A DNA stretch of 46,146 bases from an uncultured Alphaproteobacteria bacterium. GTDB lineage: Bacteria; Pseudomonadota; Alphaproteobacteria; CAAHEQ01; UBA3637. The translations under genes were made by a program, and so were the position numbers. Below, piece after piece: positions 8,745 to 17,298 of this stretch. A model generated the notes under the pieces. The model was not told where the DNA came from. It made no database searches and worked only from the letters and a program-made list of their open reading frames with translations. Every line of letters begins with the position of its first letter. The stretch's first letter is position 1. The stretch covers positions 1 to 46,146 of the forward strand of contig CALGXF010000078.1 in the NCBI GenBank assembly GCA_937935995.1, written 5' to 3'.

Positions 8745-9722
8745 TTACTTATCGCCATAAACGCGTTCATTTACCTGCTGGAAAGCACGCATTTCCTTTT
8801 TCATGCGCAACGTCGGAACTTTCCGGAGGGCTTTTATAACCTTTTGGCGTTTTTCGTCTGTCGCTTTCCGATGCAATAAATCGCCCACCATGAATTGATA
8901 AATTTTTGTTTTGTCCGAGTGAGCAAAAATTTCCTTTGGGATACCCTCCCAAGTACGACGATTTGATGCATATACGTACTCAATAAAAGAACTATCCTTT
9001 TTTAATTTTTTGCCGATATAACTGCCACAAGGTTGTTGCTGCCATTCATAAATCAAACCTTGTTCTAAATCCGATACACGCCAGATGTTAAGATGTTTTT
9101 GTTTTTTATATGTTGTTTTCACAGAATCCACAACTCTGTTCACATAGAACTCTTCAATCTTTTTTTCCGGATCTTCTTCATAAACACTTTTACGATCGTA
9201 GGTGTGATTGGCCTCATCGTAATCTCTCAAACGTTCACATCGCTTGCTTTGTCTGTTCGGATTATTAAAAACAATGTCTTTTCCATTGTAAACCACTGTT
9301 ACTTCTTCGCTGCTTCCATCGGGGAAAAACGTCGTGCTTTTATAAGGCCTTCCGTTTCTTTCATTATATTCAACCACGACCTTATTGCCTTCGGAAGATA
9401 TGAACGCCTCACGCACAAGAATGGGTTTGCGTCTCAAAAGGCGGCTACCCAAAGTCGGTTTCACATAGTGTGTCGAAGAAATGACGTGACCGTTTTGATA
9501 AAAAACTTCTTGAACTATTTTTTTGCCCAACGATTTGCCCGTCAATTTCATAAACGGATCAAGCATGCCGGCATCAAAAACAAACCATTTGCCTTGGGGA
9601 CGGTTTTGGTCTGTCAAAGGCCCCGAAGCACAAACAGAACGTCCTTTTTTTAAAATACCTTTTCCTTTTTTAACAATAAGTTCGGCACCGTCGGCCAAAA
9701 ATTCATCAAATGTGTCACGCAT
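8745..9722 (-). CDS. Unknown YD/MORN-like repeat protein, family B' (paralog of 9918-10850)
   Basis: 325 aa, probably cytoplasmic, with no family I can name. The middle part has short beta-hairpin-like units such as VVEYNERNGRPYKSTTFFPDG, with aromatic and Gly-Asn/Asp turns, similar in style to MORN or YD repeats. The C-terminal third (GSYIGKKL, then KTKIYQFMVGDLL, then a basic helix with ALRKVPTLRMKKEMRAFQ) aligns with the corresponding end of the protein at 9918-10850. AAGGA precedes the ATG and a near-consensus promoter lies at 9843-9871. Confidence 0.7.
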   Translation of the reverse strand: MRDTFDEFLADGAELIVKKGKGILKKGRSVCASGPLTDQNRPQGKWFVFDAGMLDPFMKLTGKSLGKKIVQEVFYQNGHVISSTHYVKPTLGSRLLRRKPILVREAFISSEGNKVVVEYNERNGRPYKSTTFFPDGSSEEVTVVYNGKDIVFNNPNRQSKRCERLRDYDEANHTYDRKSVYEEDPEKKIEEFYVNRVVDSVKTTYKKQKHLNIWRVSDLEQGLIYEWQQQPCGSYIGKKLKKDSSFIEYVYASNRRTWEGIPKEIFAHSDKTKIYQFMVGDLLHRKATDEKRQKVIKALRKVPTLRMKKEMRAFQQVNERVYGDK

Positions 9723-9842
9723 ACGTTTTCCTTAATTCTTTTGTCTGTTTTTCAAGGGTTGCGAACAAATTGCTGACTTTTCGACTGGAAAGGCCGACAT
9801 TTTGTTCACCCGTTTGATGCTCCTTTTTGACAGAGCTCATCA

Positions 9843-9871
9843 AGTATAAACAGACATTTTAATTTTGTCAA
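9843..9871 (-). promoter_or_regulatory. Near-consensus sigma70 promoter of the gene at 8745-9722
   Basis: On the minus strand, TTGACA (9866-9871) and TATACT (9843-9848) have a 17-bp spacer. The 120-bp leader to the ATG contains a spaced repeat GAACAAA/TTTGTTC (9763-9769 and 9801-9807). Confidence 0.85.
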
Positions 9872-9917
9872 GAATTTTAAAAACTACTCAAAACAAACCG
9901 ATATACTGGAAACTCCG

Positions 9918-10850
9918 TTATTCTTTAGAATTTTGCAGGCTTTTTAAATACATCATCCAACATTTTCGGGCGGAAAGGCTTTTGATTTCGCGCAAGCTGC
10001 GTAACGTTTTTAGCCGGCTTCCATCTGCCATCTTGGCATCAATTAATTCCCCGACAAAAGCTTGATATACTTTTTCTTTTGTCGGATATGTCACCGTTTT
10101 AACAGGACACTTGGAAGACAGTATTCGGCTGTTTTTGGGAGCAAAACACCATCCGACAAACCGGCCTTTTTCATCAAACTGTTCTCCGATAAAACTCCCG
10201 CCGGCCAATTCTTTCCAATAATAAGACAACTTTTTACCATTGAAAAATTGACGCCACACGGTACGCCCTTCTTCCTCGCGACGTTCGGCGATTAAAACAG
10301 ACTTTTTATAATACCGAAATGTCGTCTTTCCCGTTTTTTTAAAGTAAATTTGTTCTTCCGATATGTTATCATGAGGCGTATAAAAACAATCGATTTTCTT
10401 TTCACTATTTTCTTCCGTCGATGCTATCAGCATCTTGCTCTGTAAACTGCGCATTTCCGTTTTCGTAACTTTACCGGCGGCATTATAATGGCATTTTTTA
10501 TATTTATCAGATTCGCAGATAATAAAGTCCTTACTTTTATCCGAATACAACACCGTCCCCATAGCCAGCTTTCCGGTTTTCGGATGATATTTCCAACTTT
10601 CCCGACGCCCGTCCGCTTCGTAATGCGTTTCTTTCAAAACTTGTGCCGGTTTATGTAAAATTTTTTCCCAAAAGTTCCGTTTTCGGTACAAATAAGCCTG
10701 AACCAAGCGGCCATCTTCATAAACCAACTCTTCAAATGTTTTATCGTGATAAATCACTTTCTTGTTGGTGCGCTCGCTTTGTTCATTGATATGTCCTTTT
10801 TCATCCACTTCTTCCACAAACTTGGGCTTTAAAAACGACAGAATATCCAT
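9918..10850 (-). CDS. Unknown YD/MORN-like repeat protein, family B
   Basis: 310 aa, unknown function. It contains successive short beta-rich units (FEELVYEDGRLVQAYLY, WKYHPKTGKLAMGTVLY, KKCHYNAAGKVTKTE) typical of hairpin repeats with Tyr/Trp and a Gly or Asp-Gly turn. The C-terminal third, GGSFIGEQFDEKGRF followed by KVYQAFVGELI and a basic helix, is homologous to the end of family B'. It starts 3 nt after the stop of the family A gene at 10853, with AAAGGAG upstream, so A and B are one transcription unit from the promoter at 11916-11943. Confidence 0.7.
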   Translation of the reverse strand: MDILSFLKPKFVEEVDEKGHINEQSERTNKKVIYHDKTFEELVYEDGRLVQAYLYRKRNFWEKILHKPAQVLKETHYEADGRRESWKYHPKTGKLAMGTVLYSDKSKDFIICESDKYKKCHYNAAGKVTKTEMRSLQSKMLIASTEENSEKKIDCFYTPHDNISEEQIYFKKTGKTTFRYYKKSVLIAERREEEGRTVWRQFFNGKKLSYYWKELAGGSFIGEQFDEKGRFVGWCFAPKNSRILSSKCPVKTVTYPTKEKVYQAFVGELIDAKMADGSRLKTLRSLREIKSLSARKCWMMYLKSLQNSKE

Positions 10851-10852
10851 GG

Positions 10853-11863
10853 TTAACGGCTCCTTTCTTCAGCGGCCTTATTGAACATGACATGATTGGT
10901 TCCGACTTTTCTTTTTATCGGATATATATCCAATTCCGGGAATTTTTTGTAAACAGCCTTTCTGAAGCCATTATAAGGTGTCGCATAAAATGTTTTTTGC
11001 CCTGTTTTATCCGTCGGGGTTTTAAACAAAGCCCATACAAATTTTTTATTGTTCATTTGAAGCGCAATTTCGGTTTTAACCGGCCATGTCAGCTGATCCA
11101 TCACGCCACAGACAACCCGTTGCAACAAATGCGGATGACCGTTAAAACGGCTGACGATTTCTTTTTGATTTTCCGGACAAAGTGCCGAGAAAACTGTTTT
11201 ATCATCTTGAACCGGCGTTTTTAAAAAGCGCTCCACCCCCTCAAAAGGAATGAAAGACAAAATATGAGCTTGAGTCATTTTAGCAGCATACATAGGCCAT
11301 ACATACGTATCGCCCCGTTTCAAAAGCAAATCCAATTCATCTTTAGACGAAAGCGACCGCAAAACATCATCGGCAACTTCCGGTCTGTCTTGCATCAACG
11401 ATTCCATAATTGTTTTATGAACGGCGTTGTTTTGCATTTTATTTAAAAAGGCCAACCGTTCGTTTGTGTTGCACAAGTCAAACAAAAATTCATGTTGATA
11501 AAAATTGGAAACATGCGAAAAATTGTATCCCCACGAAAAATCTTTCGGAGCCGGATTTTTGATAAGAAGTAAAATTTTACGCAAAGAAGCCGTTAACCGC
11601 AACAAAGCCGCATCGCGCACTTGAACCGGCAACCGTTGAAAATCGGTCGCATTGTCTTTTTCGTTCCACCGACTCACCAGCCGAAAAACCTGTTCCGGCG
11701 TCGTCATTTTATTCAAAACAGCCAATTGTTGTTCTTCCGTCAAATCCAAAAAACGAGAGTTACCGTCCCGCCGTTCATCATACGATGTCAAAATGCGTTC
11801 CGCCCGTCGATAAGCACGAACCTTTTTTTGTTCCTGCAGCCATTCTTTCAGTTTTTCAAACAT
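10853..11863 (-). CDS. Unknown helical-repeat protein, family A
   Basis: 336 aa, unknown. It has the same helical unit as the protein at 7838-8659: FLDLTEEQQLAVLNKM followed by TTPEQVFRLV; FQRLPVQVRDAALLRL followed by LRKILLLI; FSALCPENQKEIVSRF followed by HPHLLQRVV. The spacing suggests a solenoid of about 40-residue repeats, as in ankyrin- or leucine-rich-variant-like scaffolds, but this is an inference. It is the first gene of the A-B pair. AAAAGGAG precedes the ATG. The promoter at 11916-11943 carries a 7-bp inverted repeat just downstream of its -10. Confidence 0.7.
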   Translation of the reverse strand: MFEKLKEWLQEQKKVRAYRRAERILTSYDERRDGNSRFLDLTEEQQLAVLNKMTTPEQVFRLVSRWNEKDNATDFQRLPVQVRDAALLRLTASLRKILLLIKNPAPKDFSWGYNFSHVSNFYQHEFLFDLCNTNERLAFLNKMQNNAVHKTIMESLMQDRPEVADDVLRSLSSKDELDLLLKRGDTYVWPMYAAKMTQAHILSFIPFEGVERFLKTPVQDDKTVFSALCPENQKEIVSRFNGHPHLLQRVVCGVMDQLTWPVKTEIALQMNNKKFVWALFKTPTDKTGQKTFYATPYNGFRKAVYKKFPELDIYPIKRKVGTNHVMFNKAAEERSR

Positions 11864-11891
11864 ATCTTACTCCTTTTGGTCAGCCGACATC

Positions 11892-11943
11892 ATCGACATG
11901 TTAAGTGTGTCGATAAGTATACATCATTCGTATTTTTTGTCAA
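11892..11943 (-). promoter_or_regulatory. Promoter with adjacent inverted repeat (possible operator) for the A-B gene pair
   Basis: On the minus strand, TTGACA (11938-11943) and TATACT (11916-11921) have a 16-bp spacer. Immediately downstream, ATCGACA (11892-11898) and TGTCGAT (11908-11914) form a 7-bp inverted repeat over the expected transcription start. This could be a repressor site or an RNA hairpin. Confidence 0.75.
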
Positions 11944-11947
11944 CTCT

Positions 11948-12406
11948 TTAAGAAATATTCGAAAGCAAATCCAACGCACCTTGTAAAATATAGGCAGCTG
12001 CCGCTTTGTCCAAGACTTCTTTTTGGCGTTTTCGGCTCAAATCCGCCTGTTCGACAAAAAGGCGTGTCACGGCACTGGAGCTCAACCGTTCATCCCAATA
12101 CAAAACCGGTAAACCGTATTTTTTCATCAGCTTTTCACCGAATTGACGGGTTAAAGCGGCTTGATTACCTTCCTGTCCGTTCATCAACCGCGGCAACCCG
12201 ACGACAAACCCGCCGATGGTACGCCCGTCCAATGCTTTATCCAATTCGTCTAAAGAACCGACGATTTTCAACGGTGTAGCCACTACACGCATTAAATCCG
12301 AAACAGCAACGCCAATACGCTTGACACCGAAGTCTATGCCGACCAAAGTCGTAAAGGGTTGAACGGATTTTTTAAATTCTTGTGGCGAAAGGTCTTGTAT
12401 TTGCAT
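11948..12406 (-). CDS. ruvX: YqgF/RuvX-family resolvase-like nuclease
   Basis: 152 aa. It has an RNase H-like fold with VGIDFGVKRIGVAVSD near the N-terminus (catalytic Asp), VVGLPRLMNG in the middle and YWDERLSS later. These are the conserved YqgF motifs; members take part in 16S rRNA 5'-end maturation and have been proposed as Holliday junction resolvases. The length is typical. It diverges from rpiB. Confidence 0.93.
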   Translation of the reverse strand: MQIQDLSPQEFKKSVQPFTTLVGIDFGVKRIGVAVSDLMRVVATPLKIVGSLDELDKALDGRTIGGFVVGLPRLMNGQEGNQAALTRQFGEKLMKKYGLPVLYWDERLSSSAVTRLFVEQADLSRKRQKEVLDKAAAAYILQGALDLLSNIS

Positions 12407-12461
12407 TTGGTTTTCTCTACAATGGGATGACTTATTTCATTTAACAAGGAAACACCTTAAA

Positions 12462-12908
12462 ATGCAAGACAAAAAAATTATGGTGGCTTCGGACCACGCC
12501 GGCTTTGAACTTAAAAAAACATTAGTCGCTCATTTGGCGGAAAAAGGGTATGATGTGACGGATTTGGGGCCTTACACGGACGCGGCGCCGGTTGATTACC
12601 CGGACATGGCGGCTTTGGTTGCAAACGACATTCGCACCAACCCGGAAGATTTCGGGATTTTGGTCTGCGGATCGGGCGAAGGCATGTGCATGGCGGCGAA
12701 TAAATATCCGTTCATCCGAGCCGGCCTTGTCTATAACGAAGAAACGGCGGAAATGATACGTCGGCACAATAACGCAAACGTGATTTGTTTTGGCGGTCGG
12801 ATGACAAAACCGGAAATGGCCGTCAAAGCACTTGATATCTTTTTAACCACGCCCTTTGAAGGGGGACGCCACGAACGGCGCATCCAGAAATTAGGAGACT
12901 TAAAATGA
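12462..12908 (+). CDS. rpiB: Ribose-5-phosphate isomerase B
   Basis: 148 aa. RpiB interconverts ribose-5-phosphate and ribulose-5-phosphate in the pentose phosphate pathway. Family motifs are ASDHAGFELK at residues 9-18, VDYPD in the middle, CGSGEGMCMAANK (the catalytic Cys loop), and NNANVICFGGRM. It overlaps glyA by 4 nt (ATGA). It is the first gene of rpiB-glyA-nrdR-nusB, a typical alphaproteobacterial order. Confidence 0.96.
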   Translation: MQDKKIMVASDHAGFELKKTLVAHLAEKGYDVTDLGPYTDAAPVDYPDMAALVANDIRTNPEDFGILVCGSGEGMCMAANKYPFIRAGLVYNEETAEMIRRHNNANVICFGGRMTKPEMAVKALDIFLTTPFEGGRHERRIQKLGDLK

Positions 12909-14209
12909 CATGTACTTGCACCCATCATATGGATACGACAGACTTTTTCAAAGAAACACTTGTGGAGCGTGATACGGACATAGCTCGCTTGATTCAACAA
13001 GAGCTGTGGCGTCAACAGGACAATATTGAATTGATTGCCTCTGAAAACATTGTTTCGAACGCTGTTTTACAGGCACAGGGTTCTATTCTGACCAATAAAT
13101 ATGCCGAAGGGTATTCGGGACATCGGTATTATCATGGCTGTGACTGGATTGACCAAGTTGAAACCATTGCCATCGAACGTGCCAAAAAGCTGTTCAATGT
13201 TGCTTTTGCAAACGTCCAGCCACATTCCGGCTCACAAGCAAACGCTTCGGTTTATATGGCGTTGTTACAACCCGGCGATACGATTTTGGGAATGAGCCTT
13301 GATGCCGGCGGTCATTTAACACATGGGGCAAAAGTGTCTTCCAGCGGGAAATATTATCATGCCGTTGCTTATGGTGTTACCAAAGAAGAAGGGCTGATTG
13401 ATTATGATGCCGTTGAAAAACTGGCCGTTGAAAACAAACCGAAATTGATTATCGCGGGTGGATCTGCCTATGCCCGTGTGATTGATTTTAAACGCTTCCG
13501 CGCCATTGCGGATAAAGTCGGCGCTTATTTGATGGTAGACATGGCGCATTTTGCCGGGCTTGTCGCCGGCGGCGTTTATCCGAGTCCCGTTCCGTTTGCC
13601 GATGTTGTCACGACAACGACTCACAAAACGTTGCGCGGCCCACGCGGCGGGATGGTTTTAACGAACAATCCGGACATTGCCAAAAAAATCAATTCAGCCG
13701 TTTTCCCGGGACTCCAAGGCGGCCCGTTGGAACATGTAATTGCGGCGAAAGCCGTTGCTTTCGGTGAAGCATTAAAACCGGAATTCAAAGAATATGCCGA
13801 ACAAATCATTCAAAATGCAAAAGCTTTGGAAGAAACGTTGCGTTCACGCGAAATTGATATGGTTTCGGGCGGAACGGACAGCCATTTGATTTTGATTGAC
13901 TTGCGGTCTAAAGGATTAACGGGCAATGTGGTTTGCGACAGTTTGGAACGCGCTAACATCACATGCAATAAAAATGCCGTTCCGTTTGACCCGGAAAAAC
14001 CCAGTGTCACATCCGGATTACGTGTAGGAACGCCGGCCGGAACTACACGCGGGTTCGGCATTCATGAGTTTGAAGACATCGGCGAAATGATTGGTGATAT
14101 TATTGACGGATTGCGTTTAAATCCCGAAGACAACAGCGTCATGGAAAAGATTGTGAAAGAAAAAACGCTGGAGTTATGCCGCGCTTTCCCGATTTACCCG
14201 AATAAATAG
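12905..14209 (+). CDS. glyA: Serine hydroxymethyltransferase
   Basis: 434 aa. This PLP enzyme converts serine and tetrahydrofolate into glycine and 5,10-methylene-THF, the main one-carbon source. Motifs include IELIASENIVS, GYSGHRYYHG, DMAHFAGLVAGG, and VTTTTHKTLRGPRGG with the PLP-binding Lys. The start at 12905 has AGGAG 8 nt upstream and overlaps rpiB. The short Cys/His-rich N-terminus (MTCTCTHH) is unusual for the family. Confidence 0.97.
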   Translation: MTCTCTHHMDTTDFFKETLVERDTDIARLIQQELWRQQDNIELIASENIVSNAVLQAQGSILTNKYAEGYSGHRYYHGCDWIDQVETIAIERAKKLFNVAFANVQPHSGSQANASVYMALLQPGDTILGMSLDAGGHLTHGAKVSSSGKYYHAVAYGVTKEEGLIDYDAVEKLAVENKPKLIIAGGSAYARVIDFKRFRAIADKVGAYLMVDMAHFAGLVAGGVYPSPVPFADVVTTTTHKTLRGPRGGMVLTNNPDIAKKINSAVFPGLQGGPLEHVIAAKAVAFGEALKPEFKEYAEQIIQNAKALEETLRSREIDMVSGGTDSHLILIDLRSKGLTGNVVCDSLERANITCNKNAVPFDPEKPSVTSGLRVGTPAGTTRGFGIHEFEDIGEMIGDIIDGLRLNPEDNSVMEKIVKEKTLELCRAFPIYPNK

Positions 14210-14218
14210 GCCGAAGCG

Positions 14219-14677
14219 ATGAAGTGTCCCTTTTGTCAAAGCATGGATAGTCAAGTCAAAGATTCTCGCACGTCCGAAGACGGTTCTGCCATTCGCAGAC
14301 GGCGCGTTTGTTCGGCGTGCGGGGCTCGGTTTACAACATTCGAGCGCGTTCAATTACGTGATTTGACGGTTGTTAAGAAAAACGGCGAACGTGTTCCGTT
14401 TGATCGGGACAAGCTCGCCAAATCTGTTTATGTTGCTGTCCGCAAGCGATCCATCGATATGGATAAAGTCGAACGCTTGGTCAACTGCATTCAACGCAGT
14501 TTAGAAGGATTGGGTGACACGGAAATCAAAAGCACGTACATCGGCCAATTGGTTATGGATGCGCTTTTACATCTGGACAAAGTGGCTTATATCCGCTATG
14601 CTTCCGTCTATAAAAATTTTAATGAAACAAAAGATTTTGAAGATTTTATTGCCAGTTTATTGAAAGAAGAAAAATAA
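14219..14677 (+). CDS. nrdR: Transcriptional repressor NrdR
   Basis: 152 aa. NrdR represses ribonucleotide reductase genes in response to ATP/dATP. It has the N-terminal zinc ribbon (CPFC at residues 3-6, CSAC in the low thirties) followed by FTTFERVQLRDL and an ATP-cone domain. The length is typical. It lies between glyA and nusB and overlaps nusB by one base. Confidence 0.97.
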   Translation: MKCPFCQSMDSQVKDSRTSEDGSAIRRRRVCSACGARFTTFERVQLRDLTVVKKNGERVPFDRDKLAKSVYVAVRKRSIDMDKVERLVNCIQRSLEGLGDTEIKSTYIGQLVMDALLHLDKVAYIRYASVYKNFNETKDFEDFIASLLKEEK

Positions 14678-15147
14678 TGAGTAAAACACAAAAGTTCACA
14701 AATGCCCGTTTAAATGCTATTCAAGCGCTCTACGCGGCGGAATTCAAAGACGAACCCATCGAAAAAACGGTTTATGACTTTTTAAACAAAAATGTCGGCA
14801 ATAAAGTGATTATCGAAAATGAAAAAGGAGATGAAACCTTTGTCGCTATCGCTGATGCGGACGCTGAACTGTTTACGAATTTGGTTAAAACAGTCAAAGA
14901 TAAAAAAGAACAAATTGATGATATTATTTTGAACAGCTTTTCCCAAGATTGGGATAAAGACCGCACCGAATTATTACTGCAAAACATTTTACGCACCGGA
15001 ATTGCCGAATTTTTCATTCATCCGGATTTGGATTCCCCCATTATCATCAATGAATACGTAGATATTACGCGGTCTTTTTATGATGGGCCGGAAGTTCGGG
15101 TTGTCAATGCGGTATTGGATAAATTTGCTAAAGTTATAAGATCATAA
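14677..15147 (+). CDS. nusB: Transcription antitermination factor NusB
   Basis: 156 aa, all-helical. NusB works with NusE (S10) at boxA in rRNA antitermination. Family features are the ARLNAIQALYAAEF start, the LLLQNILRTGIAEFF segment, and IIINEYVDITRSF near the C-terminus. It is the last recognisable gene of the rpiB operon; the membrane-protein array starts 3 nt after its stop, so that array may be cotranscribed. Confidence 0.95.
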   Translation: MSKTQKFTNARLNAIQALYAAEFKDEPIEKTVYDFLNKNVGNKVIIENEKGDETFVAIADADAELFTNLVKTVKDKKEQIDDIILNSFSQDWDKDRTELLLQNILRTGIAEFFIHPDLDSPIIINEYVDITRSFYDGPEVRVVNAVLDKFAKVIRS

Positions 15148-15150
15148 ACG

Positions 15151-15783
15151 ATGAAAACTGTTTCCCCCATTCTTCTTAAATCAGGTATTGTTTTATCTGC
15201 CGTTCTTATTTATGTCGTTTATGCGTTTAGTCTTTTGACCTTATTTGATGGCACTCCTATACTCGTTTCTCTCCTTTTCTTCTACACTTTTTATGCCATT
15301 GCAACGGCTTTATGCTTTATCGGCTTGCCATCATTAAAGAACAAACCGTTTTTGTCCTTTCCCATGGCTTTTGTAATCAGTTTTCTGTTTCCTCCTGCTT
15401 TTATTTTCTTTTTCAGCCAAACAATGTTTATTCGTCTCCGCCTAACTGAACCGAAAAGGAAGGATAACGAGACATTCCGTCAAAAATTTCTTTATTTCGC
15501 AGGGGCGTTGGGCTTAGCCATTCCTTTGTATTGGCCTTATGATTTAACAGGTTTTATGAACTTAGAAAAACTTTCCAGAATTTTATATATGAGTTCGATA
15601 TTAGGTCTGCCAACTCTTTTTTTAGCAAGCCTTGTCTACTCTCTTTTACAAAAGAAAATAACAAAAAGTTTTGCCATCATGTCAGGTCTTTTTCCGGGCT
15701 TCTTGGTAGGTTTTATTTATAAGACTATCTTGTTGGCTCGCATGATACATCAGTTAATGGCTCATTGGGAGCCTTTTCGATAG
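15151..15783 (+). CDS. Unknown membrane protein, tandem copy 1
   Basis: 210 aa with about five hydrophobic segments, rich in Phe and Leu. It begins MKTVSPILLKSGIVL, shared by copies 2 and 3. A conserved internal signature is HAIATALCF-like (FYAIATALCFIGLP), then AFIFFFSQTMFIRLRL, then KKITKSFAI near the C-terminus. No known family is recognised. It starts immediately after nusB, and the sequence before its ATG (GATCATAAACG) is repeated before copies 2 and 3. Confidence 0.8.
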   Translation: MKTVSPILLKSGIVLSAVLIYVVYAFSLLTLFDGTPILVSLLFFYTFYAIATALCFIGLPSLKNKPFLSFPMAFVISFLFPPAFIFFFSQTMFIRLRLTEPKRKDNETFRQKFLYFAGALGLAIPLYWPYDLTGFMNLEKLSRILYMSSILGLPTLFLASLVYSLLQKKITKSFAIMSGLFPGFLVGFIYKTILLARMIHQLMAHWEPFR

Positions 15784-15818
15784 ATTGCATTGTTATTAAA
15801 ATTATGAGGTCATAAACG

Positions 15819-16520
15819 ATGAAAACTGTTTCCCCTATCCTTCTTAAATCAGGTATTGTTTTATTTGCTGTTCTTATTTATGTAGGTCTCTTTTTTATAC
15901 TCTTATTAGTAGAGGTGTGTAATTTTTCTCTTTTTGGCGTTAGCTTTCGCTTTTTATCTCACATTTTAACTTCCTCACCTCTTTTTATTAGTATGTATCA
16001 TGCCATTGCAACGGCATTATGTTTTATTCGCCTACCTTCACCAGGAGACAAAACATTTTCATCTGTTTCCACAGCTTCTTTAATCAGTTTTTTGTTCCCG
16101 CCAGCCTTTATTTTCTTTTTCAGCAAAACGATGTTTATTCGTTTTCACTTGATTAAACCGAAGGAAGAAATTAATGACACATCTCATCGAAAAGGCCTTT
16201 ATTTTGTGGGATGTTTAATCACTACAGCCATTCTTTTTGGGCTAATTACGCCACTTTTCTTCGGAATACCTCCTCACAACGGTTGTATTGAAAATGCCAT
16301 TTCTTATATCCGGTCTCGAATTTTCCTACCTTTAAATTTGGGTTTTATAATAGGTCTATCTTTCTTTTTTCTTATCAATGTTGCCTATGCTCTTTGGAAA
16401 AGGAAAATAACAAAAAGTTTTACCATCGTGTTAGGTATCGTTACGGGTTACTTAATATGGGGTATTTACTGTATTTACAATTTGTCTGAGGCTATTTTGT
16501 GTCTTTGGAATATGTTTTAA
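15819..16520 (+). CDS. Unknown membrane protein, tandem copy 2
   Basis: 233 aa. The first 15 residues match copies 1 and 3, as do YHAIATALCFIRLP, PPAFIFFFSKTMFIRFHL, SHRKGLYFVG and KRKITKSFTIVLGIVTGYL. It is closer to copy 3 than to copy 1. It has about five transmembrane segments, with a short basic cytoplasmic loop after IRFHL. The function is unknown. GAGGT lies 8 nt before the ATG. Confidence 0.8.
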   Translation: MKTVSPILLKSGIVLFAVLIYVGLFFILLLVEVCNFSLFGVSFRFLSHILTSSPLFISMYHAIATALCFIRLPSPGDKTFSSVSTASLISFLFPPAFIFFFSKTMFIRFHLIKPKEEINDTSHRKGLYFVGCLITTAILFGLITPLFFGIPPHNGCIENAISYIRSRIFLPLNLGFIIGLSFFFLINVAYALWKRKITKSFTIVLGIVTGYLIWGIYCIYNLSEAILCLWNMF

Positions 16521-16559
16521 TATCTTATTTCCAATCGCTAAAATATGAGGTCATAAACG

Positions 16560-17249
16560 ATGAAAACTGTTTCTCCCTTCCTTCTTAAATCAGGTATTGT
16601 TTTACTTGCCGTTCTTGTTTATGTAGGTCTCTTTTTTTGTACGCTTTTGTTGGCGGAGTATTGCGTTTCCCTTTTAGGAATTGACGAGGATGTTTTTATC
16701 CTTTTATATTATTTCTTTCCCCTTAGTATATGGCATGCCATTGCAACGGCTTTATGTTTCATCGGCTTGCCTTCATCCAAATACAAAACATTTTCATCTA
16801 TTTCTACGGCTGCTTTAATCAGTTTCTTGTTTTCTCCGGCTTTTATTTTCTTTTTCAGCAAAACAATGTTTATCCGCTTTCACTTGATTGAACCGAAGGA
16901 AGAAAGCAATAACACATCTCACCGAAAAGGCCTTTATTTTGTAGGATATTCACTCGGTATGGCCATTTTTTGGGGGTTAATTACTTTATTAGCCGTCGTT
17001 ACAGCGGCACCTGGAGATGGTACTATTGTCGGTTTCACATTTTCAAATTTTGCTTTAATAATGGGTCTGACTTTCTTTTTTCTTATCAATGTTGCCTATG
17101 CTCTTTGGAAAAGGGAAATAACAAAAAGTTTTACCATCGTGTTAGGCATTGTTACGGGCTACTTGACATGGGGTATTATTGCATTTATAACTCTGCCAGG
17201 GTTATTTAGATTATTCTTGATATATTTGACCGCTCCGGGAATAGGTTAA
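16560..17249 (+). CDS. Unknown membrane protein, tandem copy 3
   Basis: 229 aa. It is strongly similar to copy 2 in the N-terminal signal-anchor region, WHAIATALCFIGLP, SPAFIFFFSKTMFIRFHL, NTSHRKGLYFVGYS and the C-terminal FFFLINVAYALWKREITKS. The regions between the conserved blocks have diverged. The AGGTCATAAACG leader is shared with copy 2, which indicates recent tandem duplication that included the ribosome binding site. Confidence 0.8.
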   Translation: MKTVSPFLLKSGIVLLAVLVYVGLFFCTLLLAEYCVSLLGIDEDVFILLYYFFPLSIWHAIATALCFIGLPSSKYKTFSSISTAALISFLFSPAFIFFFSKTMFIRFHLIEPKEESNNTSHRKGLYFVGYSLGMAIFWGLITLLAVVTAAPGDGTIVGFTFSNFALIMGLTFFFLINVAYALWKREITKSFTIVLGIVTGYLTWGIIAFITLPGLFRLFLIYLTAPGIG

Positions 17250-17298
17250 TATCTTATTTCCAATCGCATAATTTTTCAAAATAAAAAGGAGCAAAACA

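Noticed and set aside
9093..9653. 186-codon frame antisense to the gene at 8745-9722
   Set aside because: Phe/Ile-rich composition typical of a shadow frame; the minus-strand gene has promoter, ribosome binding site and a paralog.
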